DNA of 64,000 bases from Roseburia sp. GTDB lineage: Bacteria > Bacillota > Clostridia > Lachnospirales > Lachnospiraceae. The notes beneath the pieces are model-generated. The model made no database searches, was not told the origin of the DNA, and saw only the letters and a program-made list of their open reading frames with translations. Position 1 is the first letter of the stretch. Every line of letters begins with the position of its first letter. Position numbers and translations under genes: made by a program. Where the stretch lies: the NCBI GenBank assembly GCA_017937095.1, contig JAGBEG010000017.1:289866-353865 (forward strand), written 5' to 3'. Shown in pieces: positions 28,663 to 37,547 of this stretch.

Positions 28663-28860
28663 TTAGGCGAGCATGTCAAACGCATGTGCATCGTCCGGGT
28701 CTTCCGCCGCCATTGCAGTATCTAAAATGGCTGCAAAAGAATGCGGGCTGTGCTTTCCGCGCTGCTGCTTCTTGCCTTCTGGTGCAGACCGGTCGATCCG
28801 GTTTACGGGGTGAACGGGTAACACGATGGTAAATTCATTTGCGTAGATTGCGACAATCAT
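28663..28860 (-). CDS. small protein, possibly motility-associated
   Basis: This 65-residue protein has a hydrophobic N-terminus (MIVAIYANEFTIVLPVHPVNRID), a basic middle (GKKQQRGKHS) and the C-terminal segment FAAILDTAMAAEDP. I do not recognise a named domain. Small proteins of this style (a PVNRI-type motif, basic stretch, then an F..xL helix) are, from memory, seen in flagellated Lachnospiraceae. AGGAGG abuts the ATG, closer than usual. The strongest support for a real gene is a near-perfect flagellar-type sigma promoter at 28920-28946 and a terminator on its 3' side. Confidence 0.6.
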   Translation of the reverse strand: MIVAIYANEFTIVLPVHPVNRIDRSAPEGKKQQRGKHSPHSFAAILDTAMAAEDPDDAHAFDMLA

Positions 28861-28919
28861 CCTCCTTGACAGAAAATCACAAAATATTGGGTTATCAGAG
28901 TTCCTTCTCTACATTATCT

Positions 28920-28946
28920 ATATCGACATAGAATTGTGAAACTTTA
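28920..28946 (-). promoter_or_regulatory. sigma-D/sigma-28-type (flagellar) promoter
   Basis: On the minus strand, TAAAGTTT (28946-28939), 11 bp, GTCGATAT (28927-28920). The sigma-28 consensus is TAAAGTTT-N11-GCCGATAA, and Bacillus sigma-D uses CCGATAT, so the -35 block and the spacing are exact and the -10 block differs by one or two bases. It lies about 60 bp upstream of the small gene at 28663-28860. Confidence 0.65.
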
Positions 28947-29005
28947 CAACAATTTTAAACAAATTTACAGAAAATAAACGTCTTTATGACGTGATATAAT
29001 GTACG

Positions 29006-29254
29006 CGAAGGCAATGAGCAGTGCCAGGGCGAGGCAGAACAAATCTCTGTGCTTGCACGGAGAGATTTGTTCTGGTGAGAACTGATAGGGCGAAAGCCCG
29101 TGAACGAGGGAGCTTTAGCTCCCGAGTGGGCACTGCGGAGTAGAAATCAGCGAGAACTGATAGGGCGAAAGCCCGTGAACGAGCGAACTATGTTCGCGAG
29201 TGGGCACTGCGGAGTAGAAACCAGCGAAAACTGCCAGGGCGACCGCCCGTGAAG
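29006..29254 (+). repeat. four tandem ~74-nt structured repeats upstream of addB
   Basis: Units start near 29006, 29080, 29155 and 29229 (periods 74, 75 and 74); the last is cut short by the addB start region. Units 2 and 3 share AACTGATAGGGCGAAAGCCC, then a variable hairpin, then GAGTGGGCACTGCGGAG and TAGAAA. The variable hairpin is GGGAGC/GCTCCC in unit 2 and GCGAAC/GTTCGC in unit 3, so both arms change together. Unit 1 carries a long hairpin (ACAAATCTC with GAGATTTGT) in that place, and unit 4 has GGGCGACCGCCC instead of GGGCGAAAGCCC. No coding frame explains the repetition. Confidence 0.8.
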
Positions 29255-29265
29255 TGGAGATCATT

Positions 29266-32200
29266 ATGTCATTACAGTTTATTTTTGGAAATTCAGGAAG
29301 CGGCAAATCCGATTATCTATATGAACATGTACTTGCCAAAGCAGCCGGGCATCCCAATCAGAATTTTCTGATTCTCGTGCCGGAGCAGTTCACGATGCAG
29401 ACGCAGCGGGAACTGGTGATGCGCGATGAGACACATGCAATTATGAATGTAGAGGTCTTAAGCTTTGCGAGACTTGCGTACCGCGTATTCGACGAGCTTG
29501 GACGGCAGGAGCTTGTCATCTTAGAGGAGACGGGAAAAAATCTTGTGCTGCGCAGGGTGGCGGAGGAGAAGAAGGGAGAGCTTTCCGTACTCGGCGGCAA
29601 TATGAACCGCATGGGTTATATCGGTGAAGTGAAGTCGTTTCTTTCCGAGCTGACCCAGTACAATATTACGCCGGAGGATCTGGAGCGCTTTTTGCAGGAT
29701 GAGAGCGTGGGGGAGGCGCTGCGCCTTAAATTATCGGATATTCTTGTGATGTATCGCGGCTTCCGCGATTACATGGAGGGGAAATATATCACGTCGGAGG
29801 AGGTGCTTTCCTTACTGTGCGAGGTCGCGGGGGAGTCGGATATCCTTAAGGGCAGTGTGATCGTGTTTGACGAGTTTACCGGATTTACGCCGATTCAGAA
29901 CCGGCTGATGCGGGAGTTCCTTGTCATAGCGGACCGGGTCATGGTGTCGGTCTCCATGGATACGAGGGAGGACTTTTACCACAGCAGGGGCGTGCATGAA
30001 CTGTTCGCCATGAGTAAGAAAACGGTCGCGGTTCTCTTAAAGATTGCGGAGGGCAGTTCTGTCCCAGTCGAAGAGCCAATTATATTAGAACCGGGAGAAA
30101 AGAAACGTTACCGCAATGCGCCGGAACTGTTTTTCATGGAGCAGAATCTGTTCCGTCCGTCTTATCGCAGATGGCAGGGGAAGGCGGAGCACATCAGCGT
30201 CACAGAGCTTAGAAGCCCAAGGGAGGAACTGATCTTTGTAGCGCGTGAAATCACAAGACTTGTGAGGGAGAAGGGATATCGTTACCGGGATTTTGCGGTC
30301 GTGACAGGAGATGTGCCGCAGTATGCCAGTTATGTGCCGGAGATTTTTGAACAGTACGCGATTCCCTGCTTTATCGACCAGACGAGAAATATTCTGTTCC
30401 ATCCGTTTCTGGAATTTATCCGGGCGGCGCTTGAGGTGGTGGAGAATGATTTCTCCTATCAGAGTATTTTCCGGTTCCTGCGGAGCGGTCTTAGCGGAAT
30501 CGAAGAAGCGGATATCGACCGTCTGGAAAATTATGTGCTGGCGAGGGGCATCCGCGGCAGGAAGCGCTGGAGTGAGCCGTGGACGTTTGTAATCTCACAG
30601 GGCGGCGCACAGGAGGACGCCGCAGAGGGGGAAATGCTTCGCTTAAATGCAATCAGGGAGCAGGCAGCGGAGATGTTTGCGCCGCTTTTTGAAGCGTTTC
30701 GTTCCGGTCATACGGTGGCGCAGCAGACCTACGCACTGTATCAGTTCATAGCGTCATTTGACGTTGAATCGAAGCTTGCGGCGAAGGAAGAAGAGTTCGA
30801 GGCGTATGCAAAGCAGAACAGGGCGGACCGGACAAGCGCGGCGAGGGCGCAGGAGTACGCGCAGATATATAAAATCGTCATGGATCTTCTCGATAAGGTG
30901 GCGGCGCTGCTCGGGGAGGAGGAGCTTTCCATCCGGGAGTATGGGGAGATTCTCGATGCGGGCTTTGATGCGGCGAAGGTCGGAATCATTCCGCCGGGCA
31001 ATGACCGGGTGACCATCGGAGACATTGAGCGCACCAGATTAAATCATGTGAAGGTACTCTTTTTTGTCGGCGTCAACGACGGCGTTGTGCCGAAGGCGGG
31101 AAATACCGGGAGCATTATCTCACAGTTCGAGCGCGAGAAGATGGCGGAGCATCATCTGGAGCTTGCGCCGGGGGCAAGGGAGAAAGTGTTCATTCAGAAG
31201 TTCTATCTGTATCTGAATATGACAAAGCCCTCCGACGCGCTTTATGTGACCTTTTCCAGAGTGGATGCAAACGGCAAGGCGCTGCGCAGGTCGTATCTTA
31301 TCGGAACGCTGCTTCATATGTTCCCGGAGCTTTCCGTGACGGTGCAGGGGGAGCGGACGGCGGCATGCGATATTTTAACGCCCAAAAGCGCTATGCAGTT
31401 TTTCTTAGAGGGACTGAACGATAAGCGTGCAGGAAACGGACAGGAGTTTGACAGGGAGGAAGAGGCGCTTTGGGAGGCGCTCTTAAACTGGTATCTTTCA
31501 AGCGCTGATTTTGCGGGGGAAGCGAAGCGGCTTTTGGATGCGGCATACCGGATTCACACCTCTGAGCCGATCGGGCACGCGGTGACGCGGGCGCTCTACG
31601 GAACGACGCTTGAGAACAGTGTCACGAGGTTAGAGCGTTTTGCAGCGTGTGCGTTCGCACATTATCTTCAGTATGGTCTTAAGCTTTCAGAGCGGAGATT
31701 ACAGGAATTTGCGAGTGTGGATATGGGAAATATCTATCACGAGGCGTTGGAGCACTTTGCGGAGCGCGTCCGGTCGTCGGAGTATACATGGTTTGATCTG
31801 CCGGAGAATGTGCGGGCGCAGTGGATCGAGGAGAGCATGGAAGATGCAATCGCGGGGGCGAAGAACGCGGGAGTCTTTGATGATGCGAGAAACCGCTATC
31901 TGCTTCTTCGGATGAAGGAGACGCTCCGGAAGACCGTGTGGGCGCTGACCGTACAGGTGCAGAAAGGAAAGTTCGTGCCGGAGGATTTCGAGGTATCCTT
32001 TTCGAGGGCGGATGATTTAAAGGCGATTCATTTTGCGCTGAGCGATGAGGAAAAAATGCGTCTTACGGGACGGATCGACCGCATCGACACTTATGAGACG
32101 GACGATAAGGTGTATGTGAAGGTCATCGATTACAAGTCGGGAAATACGAGCTTTTCCCTGCTGAATCTCTATCATGGATTGCAGCTTCAGCTTGTAGTCT

Positions 32201-32733
32201 ATCTGAATGCCGCGCTGGAGCTTATGGAGAAACGTCATCCGGGGAAGACGGCGGAGGCGGCGGGAATTTTCTATTATCATATTGAGAATCCGATGGTAGA
32301 CGGAACCGGAGCGGAGTCGGAGGAGGAAATCAGACAGGCGGTGCTTGCGCAGTTGAAGTTAAACGGTCTGGTCAATGAACAGCAGGAAGTTTACCGCGCG
32401 ATGGACACAGAGTTTTCGGGAAGCTCGGCGGTGATTCCGGTTGCGGAGAAGACGGACGGTTCGCTAAAGGCGACCTCCAAAACGGCAAGCGGGGAGGATT
32501 TCCTTGTGATGTCGGAGTATGTCAGAAAAACGATTGGGGATGCGGGCAGGCGGATGATGGACGGCGACGTTGCCATACAGCCGTATGAGCTGTCAGATCA
32601 TACGGGGTGCGATTATTGCCCTTATCATATGGTGTGCGGGTTTGACCCGCGTCTTTCGGGCTTTTCGTACCGGAAACTGGAGAAATTCGACAGTGAGGAT
32701 GCGATTCTTGCGCGGATGAGAGAGGAGAAATAA
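29266..32733 (+). CDS. addB: ATP-dependent helicase/deoxyribonuclease subunit B (AddB)
   Basis: This 1155-residue protein of the normal AddB length starts SLQFIFGNSGSGKSDYLYEHV with a Walker A motif. The C-terminal RecB-type nuclease domain shows GRIDRID and VIDYKSG. The four iron-sulfur cysteines of AddB are present: one in RFAACAFAHYL and three in CDYCPYHMVC. With AddA it resects double-strand breaks for RecA-dependent repair and degrades linear DNA. The ATG at 29266 follows GTGGAG. It overlaps addA by one base. Directly upstream is a series of tandem structured repeats. Confidence 0.96.
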   Translation: MSLQFIFGNSGSGKSDYLYEHVLAKAAGHPNQNFLILVPEQFTMQTQRELVMRDETHAIMNVEVLSFARLAYRVFDELGRQELVILEETGKNLVLRRVAEEKKGELSVLGGNMNRMGYIGEVKSFLSELTQYNITPEDLERFLQDESVGEALRLKLSDILVMYRGFRDYMEGKYITSEEVLSLLCEVAGESDILKGSVIVFDEFTGFTPIQNRLMREFLVIADRVMVSVSMDTREDFYHSRGVHELFAMSKKTVAVLLKIAEGSSVPVEEPIILEPGEKKRYRNAPELFFMEQNLFRPSYRRWQGKAEHISVTELRSPREELIFVAREITRLVREKGYRYRDFAVVTGDVPQYASYVPEIFEQYAIPCFIDQTRNILFHPFLEFIRAALEVVENDFSYQSIFRFLRSGLSGIEEADIDRLENYVLARGIRGRKRWSEPWTFVISQGGAQEDAAEGEMLRLNAIREQAAEMFAPLFEAFRSGHTVAQQTYALYQFIASFDVESKLAAKEEEFEAYAKQNRADRTSAARAQEYAQIYKIVMDLLDKVAALLGEEELSIREYGEILDAGFDAAKVGIIPPGNDRVTIGDIERTRLNHVKVLFFVGVNDGVVPKAGNTGSIISQFEREKMAEHHLELAPGAREKVFIQKFYLYLNMTKPSDALYVTFSRVDANGKALRRSYLIGTLLHMFPELSVTVQGERTAACDILTPKSAMQFFLEGLNDKRAGNGQEFDREEEALWEALLNWYLSSADFAGEAKRLLDAAYRIHTSEPIGHAVTRALYGTTLENSVTRLERFAACAFAHYLQYGLKLSERRLQEFASVDMGNIYHEALEHFAERVRSSEYTWFDLPENVRAQWIEESMEDAIAGAKNAGVFDDARNRYLLLRMKETLRKTVWALTVQVQKGKFVPEDFEVSFSRADDLKAIHFALSDEEKMRLTGRIDRIDTYETDDKVYVKVIDYKSGNTSFSLLNLYHGLQLQLVVYLNAALELMEKRHPGKTAEAAGIFYYHIENPMVDGTGAESEEEIRQAVLAQLKLNGLVNEQQEVYRAMDTEFSGSSAVIPVAEKTDGSLKATSKTASGEDFLVMSEYVRKTIGDAGRRMMDGDVAIQPYELSDHTGCDYCPYHMVCGFDPRLSGFSYRKLEKFDSEDAILARMREEK

Positions 32734-35700
32734 TGGGCGTTACATGGACCAGAGAACAGCAGCAGGTCATTGATTTAAGAGAACGGAATATTCTGGTATC
32801 GGCGGCGGCAGGCTCCGGCAAGACCGCAGTGTTGGTCGAGCGCATTATCAAAAGAATCACGGAGGGAGAGCATCCGGTGGATATCGACCGTCTTTTGATC
32901 GTGACGTTTACGAATGCGGCGGCGGCGGAGATGCGCGAGCGAATCAGTGCGGCGATCGAAAAGGCGCTTATGGAGCAGCCCGAAAACGAGCATTTGCAGA
33001 GACAGCTCACGCTCATTCACAATGCGCAGATTACGACGATCGACAGCTTCTGCCTGTATGTCATCCGCAACCATTTTCATGAGATTGACTTAGAACCGAA
33101 TTTCAGAATCGGGGACGAGGGCGAGTTAAAGCTGATGCGCGAGGATGTGCTAAAGGAGGTACTGCTTTTAAATTATGAGGAGTGCCGCCCGGAATTTACT
33201 GCGTTCATGGAAGGCTATGCCGCAGGTCGGAGCGATGCAAAGGCGGGGGAGATGATCTTAGCGCTCTATGAATTTTCCAGAAGCTACCCGTGGCCGAAGG
33301 AATGGCTTCACGACTGTGTCCGCGGGTATGAGCCTGCCGATGAGAAGGAGCTTTTAGAGGCGGAGTGGATGAAGCCGCTTGTTGCAAATGTGCGCGCAGT
33401 CTTTGCAGATCTTGTGCGTCAGATGGAGCAGGCGCTCTCCCTTGCAAGGGCGGACGATGGGCCGTATATGTATGAGAACGTGCTGGAAAACGATAAGGAG
33501 AAGTATGAGTCGCTGGCAGCGTGTGAGGATTATTTACAGTTCTATGAGGCGATAAAGACGCTCACCTATGACAGGCTTCCGTCCAGCCGTGGGTTTGACG
33601 GTGACGCCGACAAGCTTTCCCGCGCGAAGGAGCTTCGGGACGGCGCAAAGAAGCTGGTAAAGAAGCTCGGTGAGCAGTATTTTTATTGTGCGCCGGAGCA
33701 GATGGCAGAGGCGCTCCGTAAGACGGCGCCGTATGCGAAGGAGCTTGTGCGCCTGACGGAGGCGTTTTCCGATGCGTTCGCGGCGGAGAAGCGGCGCAGG
33801 AATCTCGTGGATTTTCACGATCTGGAGCATTTTGCGCTCGATATTCTGGTGGATGAGGAGACAAAGCAGCCCAGAAAGGCGGCGGAGGAGTTCCGCGATA
33901 CCTATGCGGAGATCATGATTGACGAGTATCAGGACAGCAATCATGTGCAGGAGACGATTCTTCGGACCATCTCGACGGAGGAGCGAGGGGAGAATAATAT
34001 TTTTATGGTCGGGGACGTCAAGCAGAGCATCTACCGGTTTCGTCTGGCAAGACCGGAGCTTTTCATGGAAAAGTACGATACCTATTCGACGGAGGAGAGC
34101 GCGAAGCAGCGCATTGATCTGCATAAGAATTTCCGAAGCAGAAACGAGGTGCTTTCCTGCACGAATGATATCTTTTATAAAATTATGGCGAGGGATCTGG
34201 GAAATGTGGCGTACGACAGCGAGGCGGCTCTTTATCCGGGGGCGGTCTACCCGGATGCCCCGGAAGGGATGTTTGCCCCGGAGATTCTGCTTGTCGACAG
34301 CAATGACGAGCTGCTTTCTGACGCGGACGCTTCGGATGCAGGCGATAAGAAGCAAGGAGTAAATACTGCAGGCGGCGCAGGAATCGATTCAGGCGATAAG
34401 AAGCTTTTGGAGGCGAAAATGGTGGCGGAGCGCATCCGGCGCATGATAAAAGAGCAGCAGGTGACGGACAAAGAGACCGGGGAGCTGCGGAACGTCCGCT
34501 ATTCGGATATCGTGATTCTGCTGCGCAGCTTAAACGGGTGGGCGGATGCGTTTGCAGCCGTTTTAAACGATGCGGGAATCCCGGCACACACACTTCTTGC
34601 GACCGGATATTTCTCGGCGGTGGAGGTACAGACGGTGCTTGCGATGCTTCGGATTCTCGACAATCCAAGACAGGACATTCCGCTTGCCGCGGTGCTTCGC
34701 TCCCCGATTGTGGGGATGACGGACGAGGAGCTTGCGATGGTGCGTCTTTTCGACCGTGAGGAGAGCTTTTGCGGATGCGTTCTGAAAAAATGCGAGGAGT
34801 TATGTGGAGAGGAGGCTTCCGGGGAGGGGGCAGAAAAAAGCACGGACGCTGAAGAAGGACCGGAAAAAATGATGGGTTCTCCGGAAGCAGTGAAAAAGAG
34901 TGTGGCTTCGCCGGAATCTGCGGAAAAATCCCGGGGTTTGCGGGAACTCTGTGGTTATGAGAAGAAATTGTATGATTTTTATACAATGTATAAAAAACTG
35001 CGAAAACTTGTTCCGGACACGCCGATTCACGAGCTGATCGAAATTCTTTTGCAGGAGACGGGATACGGCAGCTATGCGGCGGCGATGCCTGCGGGAAACA
35101 GACGGCGCGCGAATTTGCAGATGCTGGTGGAAAAAGCGATCGCGTTTGAAAAAACGAGCTACAAGGGACTGTTTCATTTTGTGCGCTATATTGATGAATT
35201 GCAGAAGTATGACGTCGATTTCGGAGAGGCGGATATGACGAGCGAGAATGAGGACGTCGTGCGTATTATGAGCATTCATAAGAGCAAGGGTCTGGAATTT
35301 CCGGTGGTGTTCGTCTGCGGGCTTGGCAAGCGTTTTAACAGGCAGGATGTGAGGAGCCGCATGGTGCTTCATCCCGAACTTGGAATGGGGATCGACTGCA
35401 TGGACGGCGCGAAACGGCTGAAGTCGCCGACCATTGCAAAGCGGGCGATTGCAAAGCAGATCGATCTGGAGAATCTCGGCGAGGAGCTTCGCGTACTCTA
35501 TGTGGCGCTGACACGTGCGAAGGAGAAGCTGATTCTCACAGGAGCAAGAAAAGACGCGGCGGAGGAGCTTGCGCGCCTGCGCGGTGAGGTGTGCGGCGGG
35601 AGCGGGGCGAGTGAAACAAAAGACACGCCTCTTCCTTATACGGTAAGAGAAGGTGCAGCGGGCTATCTCGACTGGCTGCTTCCGGCGGTCGTATCGTATG

Positions 35701-36659
35701 GGGAGCGCTATCCGGTGCAGATCATTACTGCGGCGGGGCTGGTTGCAGAGGAGATTGAGACACAGGCGGCTGACGTACTTGACGAAGCGTTATGTCTGGA
35801 TGCGGCGGAGCACGCGAACCCGGCGCTTGTCCGGAATTTGAATGCGCGCTTTTCATTTCGATATCCGTATGGAAGCGGGCTGGAACAGAAAAATAAGTAC
35901 TCGGTTTCCGAGCTTAAACACCGTGCAATGAGAGAGTACATGGAGCGGGAGGAAGAGGAGACGGCGTCAGCCTTTTTGCAGGAAGAAATCGTTCCGTATG
36001 TCCCGGCATTTGTCCGCAGGATGGAGCAGGGAGAAGAAAAAATCAATCAGGGAGCGCTTCGCGGTACGGCGGTGCACCGGGTCATGGAGTGCTATGATTT
36101 TGCATCCGGTAGGAGCGCCGCAGAGCAGGTAGAACAGATGGTTGCCGACGGAAAACTCTCGGAGGAAATGAGAAAGCTGGTGAAACTTTCACTCGTGGAG
36201 AACTTTTTGCAGTCGGATATCGGGGCGCGGATGCGCGCGGCGGAGCAGGCGGGCTGCCTGTATCGTGAGAAAGCGTTTGTCATGGGATTTACGCCGGAGG
36301 AACTGGCAGCGTTCGGATTCGGCGAGATGCAGAAGAACGCGGGTATGTCATGCGTGCAGGAAAATGCAGATGGAATGCGCGGAAATCCGGGTGAGGTGAA
36401 ATCACCGGACGGTGAGGATCTTACGCTGATACAGGGAATTATCGACGTATTCTGGATCGAGGAGGACGGTATCGTTGTGCTCGATTACAAGACCGACCGC
36501 GTAGATACGGCAGAGCAGCTTAAAAACCGTTATGCGGCGCAGTTAAAGCTGTACGGTGAGGCGTTAGAGCGCATTTTTAATAAGGGGAACGGAACAAAAC
36601 TCCGTGTGAAGGAGTGTCTGCTTTATTCGTTCCGGTTAGGAGAAGTGATAGCGGTGTAG
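32733..36659 (+). CDS. addA: ATP-dependent helicase/nuclease subunit A (AddA)
   Basis: This 1308-residue UvrD-type helicase with a C-terminal RecB-type nuclease has Walker A SAAAGSGKTAVLVERI, motif Ia TFTNAAAAEMRERI, Walker B IMIDEYQDSN, VGDVKQSIYRFR, motif V/VI region SIHKSKGLEFPVVF and LRVLYVALTRAKEKL, then the nuclease motif IVVLDYKTDR. It is slightly longer than the usual ~1200-1240 residues, partly because of Glu/Ser/Lys-rich insertions: one near residues 690-735 and a short acidic one near 530-550. The TAATG junction couples it to addB. Its stop codon lies inside the terminator stem. Confidence 0.96.
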   Translation: MGVTWTREQQQVIDLRERNILVSAAAGSGKTAVLVERIIKRITEGEHPVDIDRLLIVTFTNAAAAEMRERISAAIEKALMEQPENEHLQRQLTLIHNAQITTIDSFCLYVIRNHFHEIDLEPNFRIGDEGELKLMREDVLKEVLLLNYEECRPEFTAFMEGYAAGRSDAKAGEMILALYEFSRSYPWPKEWLHDCVRGYEPADEKELLEAEWMKPLVANVRAVFADLVRQMEQALSLARADDGPYMYENVLENDKEKYESLAACEDYLQFYEAIKTLTYDRLPSSRGFDGDADKLSRAKELRDGAKKLVKKLGEQYFYCAPEQMAEALRKTAPYAKELVRLTEAFSDAFAAEKRRRNLVDFHDLEHFALDILVDEETKQPRKAAEEFRDTYAEIMIDEYQDSNHVQETILRTISTEERGENNIFMVGDVKQSIYRFRLARPELFMEKYDTYSTEESAKQRIDLHKNFRSRNEVLSCTNDIFYKIMARDLGNVAYDSEAALYPGAVYPDAPEGMFAPEILLVDSNDELLSDADASDAGDKKQGVNTAGGAGIDSGDKKLLEAKMVAERIRRMIKEQQVTDKETGELRNVRYSDIVILLRSLNGWADAFAAVLNDAGIPAHTLLATGYFSAVEVQTVLAMLRILDNPRQDIPLAAVLRSPIVGMTDEELAMVRLFDREESFCGCVLKKCEELCGEEASGEGAEKSTDAEEGPEKMMGSPEAVKKSVASPESAEKSRGLRELCGYEKKLYDFYTMYKKLRKLVPDTPIHELIEILLQETGYGSYAAAMPAGNRRRANLQMLVEKAIAFEKTSYKGLFHFVRYIDELQKYDVDFGEADMTSENEDVVRIMSIHKSKGLEFPVVFVCGLGKRFNRQDVRSRMVLHPELGMGIDCMDGAKRLKSPTIAKRAIAKQIDLENLGEELRVLYVALTRAKEKLILTGARKDAAEELARLRGEVCGGSGASETKDTPLPYTVREGAAGYLDWLLPAVVSYGERYPVQIITAAGLVAEEIETQAADVLDEALCLDAAEHANPALVRNLNARFSFRYPYGSGLEQKNKYSVSELKHRAMREYMEREEEETASAFLQEEIVPYVPAFVRRMEQGEEKINQGALRGTAVHRVMECYDFASGRSAAEQVEQMVADGKLSEEMRKLVKLSLVENFLQSDIGARMRAAEQAGCLYREKAFVMGFTPEELAAFGFGEMQKNAGMSCVQENADGMRGNPGEVKSPDGEDLTLIQGIIDVFWIEEDGIVVLDYKTDRVDTAEQLKNRYAAQLKLYGEALERIFNKGNGTKLRVKECLLYSFRLGEVIAV

Positions 36660-36684
36660 GGAATCCCCTGCACCGCTGTTTTTA
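36650..36684 (+). terminator. Rho-independent terminator overlapping the addA stop codon
   Basis: AGCGGTGTAGGG (36650-36661) pairs with CCCCTGCACCGCT (36665-36677), followed by GTTTTTA. The TAG stop of addA (36657-36659) is part of the left arm. Confidence 0.88.
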
Positions 36685-36699
36685 CGCTATAGGAAATAC
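36679..36699 (+). repeat. terminator-linked TATAGGAAATAC element, copy 1
   Basis: TTTTTA, then CGC, then TATAGGAAATAC, directly after the addA terminator. The same 21-nt arrangement recurs at 40305-40325 and 46113-46133. Confidence 0.6.
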
Positions 36700-36794
36700 G
36701 CACTTTTTTTATGACAAAAAACGGACGGTTTGCGACGATTTATTTATTAAATTCCGGCGGGGATTCGATATAACCATCAAAGGTGGTGTTGTCT

Positions 36795-37547
36795 ATGAAT
36801 ATAAAATTGCAGGGAAATTATAGCTTGTCCGTAATGAATCAGCCTATGTTTGCAAAAAGGGGCTTAAAGAGTACGCAGGAAAAACTGGAGCGGCAGGCAA
36901 AATGCAATCGTCAGGTTGCTTTTTTTGAAAATCAGAAGGAAAATCTCAAAAAGATGGAATGCGATACGGTAGAGGAAATCGCCAGAAAGCTGGAAATGTT
37001 TCATACCTATGAAGAAGAAATCGCGGCGGCAAAGGCAGCATATAACAGCGAGCAGATGTTTCATATTATGGATGAGGCAGAGGAGATTGGCGAGAAAATT
37101 GCAGAAAGTGCAAAAAAAGCAGAGCCGAAGACACCGGAGGAGAGAAAAGAAGAGGCAGCGGAAGAGATAAGAGAAGAAGCGGCAGGAACCGGGAACGGCG
37201 AAGGAATCCTGGAAGAAATGCTCGAGAGTGCTGAACGGTTGGAAGAGGCGCAGCAGCAGGAGGCAGAGGACTTGTCAGAGCAGACGGCGGAGGACTTGTC
37301 AGAGCAGACGGCGGAGGACTTGCCAGAGCAGGAGGCAGAGGATTTGTCAAAGCGGAGGACAGAGGGACTGCCGCGGCAGAGGACAGAGGAACTGTCAGAG
37401 GAGAGAACGGAAGAAACGTCCGGGGAGAGGCTGGAAGAACTGTCCGGGGAGAGGCTGGAAGAATCGTCCGGTGAAAAGGTACAGGCGCTATCAGACGGGA
37501 GAAGCAAGGAGGAATACGATGAGAGTTACAACCCAGATGTTAAATGA
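36795..37547 (+). CDS. coiled-coil protein with nine tandem octapeptides
   Basis: I do not recognise this 250-residue protein. Residues 1-105 are mixed and helical (LKSTQEKLERQAKCNRQVAFFENQ), residues 106-156 are Glu/Ala/Lys-rich, and residues 157-228 are nine 8-residue repeats of the type xE-D/E-L-S-x-x-x (AEDLSEQT to LEESSGEK). The tail ends KEEYDESYNPDVK. No signal peptide. The ATG at 36795 follows AAAGGTGG. A loose flagellar-type -10 (TTCGATAT at 36764-36771) lies upstream with a poorly spaced TAAA. It overlaps the FliD-like gene by 29 bp, which suggests a common role. Confidence 0.75.
   Translation: MNIKLQGNYSLSVMNQPMFAKRGLKSTQEKLERQAKCNRQVAFFENQKENLKKMECDTVEEIARKLEMFHTYEEEIAAAKAAYNSEQMFHIMDEAEEIGEKIAESAKKAEPKTPEERKEEAAEEIREEAAGTGNGEGILEEMLESAERLEEAQQQEAEDLSEQTAEDLSEQTAEDLPEQEAEDLSKRRTEGLPRQRTEELSEERTEETSGERLEELSGERLEESSGEKVQALSDGRSKEEYDESYNPDVK
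37263..37478 (+). repeat. nine in-frame 24-bp repeats
   Basis: 216 bp made of nine 24-bp units, coding for octapeptides with consensus (A/T/L)E(D/E)LS(G/E)xx. The first two units are identical in protein and nearly so in DNA; later units diverge. The G/A-rich repeat leaves a second frame open as an Arg/Cys-rich shadow. Confidence 0.85.

Noticed and set aside
29006-29254. Possible CRISPR array
   Set aside because: Units are ~74 nt with conserved sequence throughout and no unique spacers; no cas genes are present.
37228-37518. Arg/Cys-rich open frame in front of the FliD-like gene
   Set aside because: It is the +1 shadow of the octapeptide-repeat region, has no ribosome binding site at its start, and the FliD-like gene has its own AAGGAGG and ATG at 37519.
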